This document shows positions 55,261 through 64,000 of a DNA stretch of 64,000 nt, in pieces. The translations under genes were made by a program, and so were the position numbers. The stretch is from Macrosoma leucophasiata. Taxonomy: Eukaryota > Arthropoda > Insecta > Lepidoptera > Hedylidae. The notes under the pieces are model-generated. The model worked only from the letters and a program-made list of their open reading frames with translations. It had not been told where the DNA came from and searched no databases. The stretch is from contig JAWQUS010000008.1 of NCBI GenBank assembly GCA_036365455.1, positions 11,639,501-11,703,500 on the forward strand. Direction: 5' to 3'. The stretch's first letter is position 1. Each line of letters starts with the position of its first letter.

Positions 55261-57905
55261 CACACCCCAAGTATTCTTTGAAAAACATAAATATTCAATG
55301 TACAGTTTTGACTTTCCTACAATTTTATTATATGTATAGAAAGTATAGATATACCAATGTAGAGTGCATAGAGAATCATCTCTGTTCGAACAAAACTGAC
55401 ATGTCTCCTATATTTATTACACTCTACGCAGAACATTAGTGACAATGGATGAGAAGTTTCTTCACTCTATCGTCGGATATTTTTTAATCCAAGTGTTTAG
55501 TTAAAGTAACGTCGTCATTTCCGATTAATAAGATATTAAAAGTTTTAACCATATTGCAAAAAAATGAAAAGCCGCTAGTGTCGCGAAGAGCAAGCGTACC
55601 TACCTTTATTAGGGCGGTGTTTGTACCGTCTCATTCACATAATCACACTTTCTTACAGCTGTATGTGTGTGAATACAATTATTGCAGGTTTATAGTCGTC
55701 CATTAAACGGTTGATTAAAATATAGTTATATGGATATTATTTCAACGGTTCGTAAGAAAGACTTAAGAATAAGCTTAGAAAGAAATAATTTTACTTGTCT
55801 TATTGCAGCGCAACTGTGTTCTAGTTAGACTTGTATAATATCCTACATTGTTAATTTTCAAAATTGTGATTTCGTTTATTACATATTTTCTGCTGTCGTC
55901 TCAAAATCATTTTATTTATATACCAACGGATGAACTTTATTTTTCTGTTTATCAGATGACTGGGCACTTAGATAATTGTATAAAATAAAGCAGTTTTATT
56001 AATTCAAAATAGCATCAGAAGTTGGGTGTTTCTGATTCATGAAAAAAGAAACAAATACATATCTTCACAAAATAATAGGTACGCTTTCCATTTCTTCGGG
56101 ACTAAGTAGTTATTATTTAAAATATAAACTTAGGTATCTAATTCTAAATAATACGTAGGTTTGTACCTTATTTTATATGTGTACCTACATAAAATACAGT
56201 AAGTATCGTATTACCGAGAATATATTTTGCAATATAGGTACCTACATTGTATTAGCACTACGGTTTCATTCATTACCTGAATACAACTCAATTCACACCT
56301 GCTAATGTAATATTAATTAAAATCTTATTGCCATTTGCCACCTTAAAACTTCATCGACTTCTATTTTATGAATACATTTCTTGGAAATTCTGTGGTATTG
56401 CATTGAAATGGGCGTACGTACACTTTGTGACTTAACTGTAAAGGCTGAGGGTGTAGAATTGGACATGTTTTACCCTTTGTCGAGTTTAATGATCAGTGGT
56501 CACGTTTAATAACGACACTTAACGTTAAGATGAGTGTAACGATTGTTGAATTACTCACTTATTCTAGAATTATTCTCAAATAACAAATCTTGAAGATGTA
56601 TAGTATTTTAATGTGCTACTTACTATAGAAACAAAATGAAATAAAATCGACACTGACATTGAAACTCGCGAAGAATTGCAGTTGACTCAATAGTAAAATG
56701 TTACGTGTAACGTGTAATACTAATCGTAGTTTAATTTTTACAGTTAAGTTAAGATGTGTGACCATAGATACTGTATCTAAAATTATAACGTTTAACGATA
56801 CCTTGATATCGTCGAACGTCAAAATTGTTTAAAATATATAAAATATGCAATTGCTCAGCGCGTTGTCTGTCAACATCAATTGACAGCTGAAATCCGTGTT
56901 TCCACTTTTAAGTGCGCTTTGTAAAAAGTTACCTTTGTTTCCAATAATTGATTTCTGGCCTCACACTTATATAAAACGTTAAATGTCTAATGTCGTTAAA
57001 TGTTTAAAATGTTTTTATTAAATTTCATGCTGGATTTACCAGAATATGCAGATTTCCTAACTTTAATGAGAAAAAAACAATCATGCAGTAGGTTATAGGT
57101 AAGTATATCTAAAAAATACGGCGCGCTGATTTTACAGCACAAAAGAGATTTTAAGGCACAAACGCTTTGGGGTCGCGTTACGAAGGGAGTGACGGGAGGC
57201 AGCGAGGGGAACCCGCCCTAGCTGGTCGGAGGGCGTTCGTGGAACCCTCCGCTCGTTCAATACGTTGCAAAAATTACACGAAACCATTTTCATCGTTTCA
57301 AGTGTACTGCAATTTTGAAGCGCTGAACAATAATACATTTCAATTTTTATTCTATAATAAAATATTGGCTTAAATTTTACTTTGTTGTTTTTCACGCGTA
57401 AGTTATCTTATTTGATTACAGCAAACCTAAAATTGTTGTTTTATTTGTGTATCAAAAATTGTGCCTATAGGTATGATTAGTTCCGTCCACATTAACTAAG
57501 TGTAAGTGCGAAATCTCTTTCCTAAAAGAAACCTAAAAAAAACCGTCAAAATCGAAAAAATAAACTTGATTTGCGTGATATGTATCTATTTAATGCAAAC
57601 ATTAATTTGAAAACCAAATTATATGATGATGATAAAATAATAGGTAATCCAGTAGGTAATTTCAATGATATATGTATTTAGTTACGTACCAGATGAATTA
57701 CATCAACCATCATATTGAACAAAGTTAGAATTTTCTTCTTAGAATGACAATAAAATGCAACGTAGTCATAGTCATTGTCATCAAAAAGTTTATATTCTTT
57801 GAAATGAATAGAAATATAAACTTTAAGATAAATTACATTCAGAGTTTCAATGATTCATTGCACATCGCCTCTACAGACAGTTGAAATCAACAGAAAAGAT
57901 CAATT
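55261..57905. other. Long AT-rich unassigned stretch
   Basis: Only one less AT-rich island, at 57150-57250 (gggaggcagcgaggggaacc, ctggtcggagggcgttcgtg), stands out. It is covered by short open frames on both strands with no recognised domain. No repeat partner was found in the window. Confidence 0.5.
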
Positions 57906-57975
57906 AGAAGCGTGTGGTAACTTATTGGTAAAGCAACTGGGTTACTGATCCAGAAGTCGCTGGTTCAAATCTCAC
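57906..57975 (+). mobile_element. tRNA-like SINE head relic
   Basis: The sequence gtaacttattggtaaagcaa has an A-box-like shape and ggttcaaatctc a B-box shape, about 35 bp apart, as in tRNA genes and SINE heads. The acceptor stem does not pair, so it is not a functional tRNA gene. Confidence 0.5.
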
Positions 57976-58419
57976 GTAAAGTATTCTAAAGTAAATCAGT
58001 CTTTCTATTTTTCCCCAAAAGTCTTTGAACTGTACTAAGTATAAACTCTACATTCCTTCAGAATATTCTAATGCGTAACTATTGAATTTACCCAACGTTC
58101 AATTAAAGTTCTTATCAATTTTAGGACCCCAATACAAGTGGCCAATAATAAATGTGTATTTTATAGCTCCTAACTTTAAAACCTTAGCTTTTAAAACGGC
58201 CTTATCGAAACTAACAGCTATCGTAAAATTATTTACAGTCCGCGGTTAATAAACGTAACAGTTGATAAGATTTTTTTAAAGTCATTTTGTTTATGATTAG
58301 ATAAAAATATGAACTGCAATAAAAGTTTTTGTGATTTGACCAAACGTTTGTTTATCTCGTTTTGTAGATAGAACCCTGACTGTTGGCATTTAACTGAATT
58401 AGGTAAATTATGACGGTTG
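57976..58419. other. AT-rich unassigned DNA
   Basis: Nothing was recognised. Confidence 0.4.
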
Positions 58420-58645
58420 CAGAGGCTTAAGAAGACCAAGACTGACTTACCATGACCAAATAGGTTGAGTTCTGTCGGATGATGTTTGATGATGTCGGAT
58501 GATGTTTCTGTCAAAAGTCTTAGGAATCGGCGCGCATGTATGAAGAGAATGATGAAAGTAGATGAGGCACGAGAGGTAGGTATGTCAGGACCGGGATATT
58601 TGGCGCTCTACACTCTCTGCCTACCCCGTTAGGGACCTGGCGTGA
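58420..58645 (+). repeat. TACA-tailed retroposon
   Basis: Plus-oriented long copy: agaccaagactgacttacca, tgaccaaataggttgagttc, a small duplication of tgtcggatgatgttt, gtcaaaagtcttaggaatcg, tatgaagagaatgatgaaag, ggaccgggatatttggcgct and tgcctaccccgttagggacc, ending ggcgtg. The (tacata)n tail is lost. Confidence 0.75.
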
Positions 58646-59735
58646 TTTCATCTCGTACATATAGACCTTATTGGGTAATTTGGGTATGTAATCTAGGTTC
58701 ATTTTGGTGTTTCATGATAAACCTCGAATATAGTTGATAAAAAAGGAACTGTTATATGATTAGTACATTAAATAACTGAAAAAAAAAATTCTCACGGGAA
58801 AAAAATAATAAGTAATGACTGGCTTAATAAAGTATTTGTACCAATTTATCTAAAAACTCCAGTTTTCATAAAAATACTCAATGCAATACATGTTTATCTG
58901 AAATCTAAAGTAGAATATATATTTAATACAGAGACATCCAGACACCATCCTTCGTGCCCTTGAATTCACTCCCACTGCCAAAAACTTAACACGAGTAAGA
59001 TGTATGACTATTATTAAGATTAACCTTTGTTTGATTATTGCGGACTTTGGTTTTTATAGCCTTTATCTTCATAAAAATATTGTTTTCTCGAAAAGGAGGT
59101 AAGATGGATCATCTTACCCCTATCTGGAAAATCATCTTACCCATAGGGGTGTACAAAATGATTACTCTGTAATGTTTTTAAAAACAATAAATATTTAAAT
59201 GAAACTTTAATTAATTTCTGGTTTTGAGTATGAAGAAAGTTAGATAGATACCCGAATACACTAGAAGCCTTTAGTTTTGACACGAGAGAGAGGAAGGGGT
59301 TGTGTATGTGTGCAAATCAGGCGGGACGTCGAAGTGTCCATTCTATACGTAGAATTATTACTTACATATTCTCTGGTTTTGGTTCACATCGAAAAAGTAA
59401 GTAAAGTAGTTTAAGAGCGATTCCCGCATCTCGCACTACTTTCCCCTACCTACCCATTTTATGCCAAGAACCTAATAACTACTAGGTCTACTTCAAAAAA
59501 ATCTGAACATGTTTCTGGATTGTACTCATTTCCAAATTTTCTTTTAGTTGTAATATTTAAAAAAATCTATTTCCAAATGCCACAAATACGAAAGAAGAAA
59601 ACCTAAAATTCATTTCGTTCTAAAAAAAATTAAGACAGCGTCACATCAATCATCAACATCGAATAATCAACGAGTTATCTGCATGCATGTGTAGGACCAT
59701 AATAAAAATAAATCACAAAATGTGTGTTTCAAAAC
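58646..59735. other. AT-rich unassigned DNA
   Basis: Contains a short palindrome, gtaagatg/catcttac, near 59099-59117. No gene was recognised. Confidence 0.5.
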
Positions 59736-60030
59736 TGCCTCAGTAGCCTAGTGGTAGCAGGCCACTACTACTACGCTGAGGTTCTGGGTTCGATTCCCGG
59801 GGGTTATCAGAGATAATGGTGTAAAGACCTTTACCTTTGGGTCTATTGGGATTTTTCCATTTTCTGCAAATTTCCCAGTACCTCGAAGTTTGGTAATGTG
59901 CCCGGAGATGTCGACAGGCTTGCCACCTGTTACATGGGCCAAAACGTAACCGGCGAATCGTGGGTGAATGCATGCATTTATCATACCTACCCCTTCGGGG
60001 ACTACAGGCGTGAAGTTACGTTACGTTACA
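59736..60030 (+). mobile_element. tRNA-derived SINE, best copy
   Basis: The head has an A-box-like tagcctagtggtagcagg and a B-box ggttcgattcc about 40 bp downstream, the internal RNA polymerase III promoter layout. The body runs ctattgggatttttccattt, gaagtttggtaatgtgcccg, cgaatcgtgggtgaatgcat and cccttcggggactacaggcg. The tail is gtgaagttacgttacgttac, a short tandem repeat rather than poly(A). It is related to 21465-21735 and 24010-24112, and its head resembles the fold-back arms at 38135-38313. A SINE encodes no protein and would depend on a LINE partner. Confidence 0.8.
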
Positions 60031-61432
60031 TAAATCAAGACATTCGACAAAACAAAGCTGTGGCTACCTCATTACATTAGCAAGGATATTACTAAGTTCT
60101 ACACTCCGTAGGTATACGTGGGCCAAACTTTCAATAGACAGATGGATTACAATAATTAAAACCGCTGTCAGTTCGTCACGCATTCTAAATGAGAAATGAT
60201 AATACTAACGTATAATTATATCTAGCTTATTTCATTCGTCTTTAATTAGCCCCAAACTATGAAATAACTAACGTGCTTCTCTATCGGAATGGAACGGTGC
60301 GAGATAATCACTTGGTTGACTGCGTAACGGTCCTGTATATAAATGTACAAACATAAATGTGAAGCTCGAAAACTATTGATTCGAATGTTTTATTGGTTGC
60401 CTTGTAGCGCTTTCATGCGGCGATGTACTGTTTCCTGCAGTTCATGCAGGACTACGTACTACGTTCTGCCGTCCTACCGTTAAAGCCCGTTAAGTGACAT
60501 ACAGAATATAGTATTTTAGCTATAGATTACAGGAAAAAATATGAGAAGTCTAAGATAAGATATAAACGGTAACAGAAAAAAGCTGCTTTTTCCAACTCGC
60601 AATTGTTAAGAAACTGCTTTTTGAAATCTTGTTTAGTATGGACCTACAAATAAAATTAATTTACAATTTTCTCCAAAATACACTAACGTTGGAAAGAAAG
60701 TTAAAAGTCGAGAGTCTGAACGGAAGCTGCATTCAATTAGGTATGTAGTTTAATAGTATTTTTTCTTCGATAACTTTGAACAGTTCAGGTTATAGCTGTT
60801 TGATTGCCGGCAAATTGTTAGAAGGCAAATGAAATTGTCGCAGTAATAATTGCGCTATTGTTCTTAATAGAAACGGTCATTTGATCGTAGTTCCTTTTCA
60901 GTGGAGACGTGTTCGAATGATTGGCTGGTATAATTGATACAACAATTTTATATTGTCAATTTATCATTTTACTGGTAAGTGATCAATTAGCTTTTTATTA
61001 TATTAAATAAAATATGTATTCTACATATTTTTTATTAAAGATAAATAGAGCCAATTCACACAAAAAGAAGAAAACCTATCCTGTTGTAAAAACAGTAGAT
61101 ATTAAATTTCCGTAAAATTGTGCTTACACACATCTGTGTGATGCGATAAATAATATTAAAATAATGTACAAAACGTCTTATGGACATGAGTACCATAATT
61201 TTGATACACAGTAAAAATAAAATATCACTCAGTTGCGTCGTATTCAACAAAATTATCAAATACTTAATTCTAAAGTGAAGACTATTATTCATATACCTAC
61301 CTATTATTATAAAGTTACCCTGTTGGATTACCAAATGTCTAAAATTATTTTCCTTGCTAAATTGCTATTCACTTATAACATAATTTCCAGGGCTATGAAG
61401 GAGATCTAGGGTCTTAGAATAGGTCTTATTAT
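60031..61432. other. AT-rich unassigned DNA
   Basis: A 92-codon minus-strand open frame (61056-61334) is AT-driven and has no domain. No repeat was recognised. Confidence 0.5.
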
Positions 61433-61495
61433 TTTTTTTTGTTATTTAATACTTTATTGTACACCAAAACATACAGGATACAAAGAAGTCTTATT
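61433..61495 (-). mobile_element. Retroposon 3' end with AATAAA and poly(A), minus
   Basis: On the minus strand it reads tgtatgttttggtgtacaat then aaagtattaaataac and an A run. The AATAAA-to-A-run arrangement and the ggtgtacaataaagtatt wording recall the 3' ends of lepidopteran LINEs. No coding sequence can be followed upstream. Confidence 0.45.
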
Positions 61496-61759
61496 CATGT
61501 TACTGTACTTATAACTAACTTTTGTTCGTGACTCTCATAAAAATAATAAGATAAAGATAATATTTACCGCTGCATTTATTAAAAGGAGCTATAAGTAAAT
61601 AATATTTATTGTTAACAAATATACCTATACCTAAGGTCGCATTTTAATTTTATCATATTAGACTTTGACTTCGATATCATCGACGAAACAACTGTTTCGT
61701 CAAATGCGAGTGATAATTTCTAATCCAATCTACTACAAATTCTCTTATCAAGATGTTTG

Positions 61760-61874
61760 TAAAAGTCCTCCGAAATGACTTGCCCGTTTTATATAAATTT
61801 TTATTGTATATTTAGTAGGTCAGAACTATTTTATGTAACGCTAAGGCAATACGATTTTTTTCCGGGACACCTAG
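61760..61874 (+). mobile_element. Decayed Helitron 3' end
   Basis: Ends ggcaatacgatttttttccg then ggacacctag before T, matching the tail of 202-460 (ggcaatacgaagtttgccgg). The left boundary is unclear. Confidence 0.55.
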
Positions 61875-64000
61875 TTTTATATAACATTCAAAAACGCAGC
61901 CTGTCAACTTATAGATACCATCGACGACACAACGCAGACTTATACAGACCAGAAATACATATTACATGAAAGTTATAGAATTTGACTATTTCCCACATGT
62001 GCACTACCTGCCTCCTAGCACTGATCTTAGCTGAATACTATAACACCAAATACACCTAGTGAAATTATGATAATTCTGATCCCATAAATCGTTGTCGTAA
62101 AATATGAGTTCGGTCAATCAAGAAAATGCACATCACCAATGTTGTTACAAGACTCACGAGTTATGATAAAGGAATAGGAAAGCTTTAATGATTTTGCTTT
62201 TTCAAGTTTATAAATACAAAAATATATCTACTTAATTCTAGTGAGTCAATCCTTTCGTTTCCCTGGTCGATACTAAGTTCAGTATTATCCACACAAGTGT
62301 CACATATAAAAAAGTATAATTAAAAAAAAAAATAATCGAATAAAACATAATTGTTACATCGAATGATAATATAATTGTATGTGTTAATTAAATAATTCAT
62401 TTTTAATTTGGTTTAAAAGAAATGGATTTATTTTATGTACATACAAAGACACTTAGTTTATCCAAATCATCGCTAACTTTTCTACAAGAACAAGTTTATG
62501 GATTAGACTATAAATTACGTGCAAACAATAAGCACCTCGCCTCTGAAGCGCTATCAAGTGATTGAGAGGTCATCTTCGTATCAAAATTGCCACATACTAT
62601 ATCATCATTGTTAAGTTCGTGATTCACTCTCATTGCAAGCACGGCAGTATCTTAGGAACGTCGGCATTGTTTACAAAATTAAGAGGTTTATTGGAATTGT
62701 CTATGAAATAAAACGCTCCAGGGCTTATCCATGTCGTGCTCGTCCCATTATAAAATTCTAACCTTAAATTGAAAATACATTCGCCTTTTCTTTTCTCGGT
62801 GAAGGGAATTTATATCGCGATTGTGTTGAGATCGTTATGTCTGTATTTTTCTATAGTGGCTTGTTGCTTAGTTACTTTTTCCATTGCTATGTTTTTATAT
62901 CATTCATTAATTTCTTTTTTCTTTGTTGATCGAAGCTCAGATAAAACGTGCTAAGTGAGATTTTCTTTGCTATTATTAAAGTAATCAAGTTAGGTGAGAT
63001 TGTTTTTAATCCTTAAATCTAACAAATTCTTAAGTATAGTTCTGGACTTATCCGTTTCATTAATAGGATAGGTAATCCACTTCATATTTTGAACTTTGAA
63101 AATTAAGGCATAGGTTAATCATAGCTAACTTTTAACTGCTTTAAAATGTAGGTAAAATTGCAAGAATGCAAGGGAAGCTTTGATAATTAGGTATACTCCT
63201 GACTTACGTACTTAAACTCACTTATTTCAATGGACACGTATTTTTTAACTAATTGCAAATAGGTATATTAACTAATTGCAAATAGGTATATTACTCAAAT
63301 AATACAAATTTCTCGAATGGAGTACTGATTTGTAGCTCACAGATCTTAAAATGTTGAACAACAGTCTAAAACGTTTCTAACTATGTTATTCTTTGGCTGG
63401 TTCAAATGCGACTGAAATTTCGTGGTCAAGAGATTGCAGCTCGCTGCAATTTTGATATCAATCTGCTTGTTTAGTAGATGCGAGAACCTATATATTAGTT
63501 TCCTTATTTATGAGAGCTCAAAAAGTAATTAAACATGCTTCAGTCAAGGGCAGACCAAAGTCAACTAACAACAGCCCTTCAAAATTATAATGCTTGTTAT
63601 GGTATATGCATAGACTTGAAGAAATGTATAAGTACCATAGAAATGTTAGCATCAGGAATAACGAAGAGCATATTTTTCTTCAATGAAAGATAAACTCACA
63701 ACTACGTCATATTTTATGAGCACAAATTCGAAGAAAACTGCGTGTTTTATTTCATTCATTAGTTTTTATAAAGATCCAATATTCACCTCACTAGTCGTCT
63801 TTTGTTTGAGTAGACATTATATGTATAACATCAAGTCACAAAGATACTCCTCCCAACCGTGATTATATATTATCCTATCCTGTTTATGGATTTATTCACT
63901 AGGTATAACTTATGTATGTATCAACAATTTAAAAACGTATGCGACAGTTTCTCGGGACGCGATAAAACAAAACCGTCCAAACAGGCCCATTGTCTTTCCC
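61875..64000. other. AT-rich unassigned DNA to the window end
   Basis: No gene was recognised. The one structure is a perfect 23-bp tandem duplication, aactaattgcaaataggtat plus att, at 63247-63292. Confidence 0.5.

Noticed and set aside
57132..57395. 87-codon minus-strand open frame over a GC-richer island
   Set aside because: No domain, and an overlapping frame of similar length exists on the other strand.
59741..59805. Functional tRNA gene
   Set aside because: The promoter boxes are good but the cloverleaf is not, and the sequence continues into a SINE body shared with two other loci.
1..64000. CRISPR arrays, bacterial operons, phage or plasmid features
   Set aside because: No spaced direct-repeat array or prokaryotic gene organisation is present. 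All repeats fit eukaryotic mobile elements.

Overview
The window looks like AT-rich non-coding nuclear DNA of a moth or butterfly (Lepidoptera). No host protein-coding gene can be supported. The evidence for Lepidoptera is the repeat content: short Helitrons with the core gaacggctggaccgattt and ends such as gccgggtcagctagt, RTE-type LINE 3' ends with (atg)n tails, a tRNA-derived SINE, a mariner, and many copies of two short retroposon families. Species cannot be decided from the sequence.

Layout. 0-5 kb: a Helitron (202-460), a very young short LTR element with two 361-bp LTRs that differ at one base (1463-2664), and a MITE (3386-3531). 5-16 kb: an RTE LINE 3' end (6106-6938), a reverse Helitron (8116-8309), a TAA-flanked MITE (9921-10240), several short retroposon tails, and a long hairpin element (15789-15948). 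16-20 kb: a Helitron, a complete but broken mariner (16670-17949), and the C-terminal part of a LINE with a restriction-like endonuclease on the minus strand (about 18735-19993). 20-28 kb: Helitrons, SINE copies, many retroposon tails, a second RTE-like LINE on the minus strand, and a Helitron that received a polyadenylated retroposed RNA (25930-26577).

28-34 kb: a decayed minus-strand reverse transcriptase with zinc knuckle and PD-(D/E)XK-like C-terminus (28092-29750), then an R1/I-group LINE with RNase H and three frameshifts (32042-34345). 35-41 kb: a Helitron, a second RTE LINE end (36605-37315), a fold-back element with tRNA-like arms inserted into a retroposon tail (38061-38362), a psq/pogo-type helix-turn-helix relic on the minus strand (38625-38865), and a 1.28-kb hAT-like element with perfect 8-bp target duplications (39298-40579). 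41-64 kb: RTE relics, Helitrons, SINEs, retroposon tails, simple repeats and long unassigned AT-rich stretches.

All recognisable coding sequence belongs to mobile elements, and each piece is truncated or broken. There is no operon-like cooperation between genes. The readable structure is the nesting and relative age of insertions. The clearest nests are a retroposed RNA in a Helitron, a fold-back element in a retroposon tail, and an interspersed repeat inside the hAT-like element.
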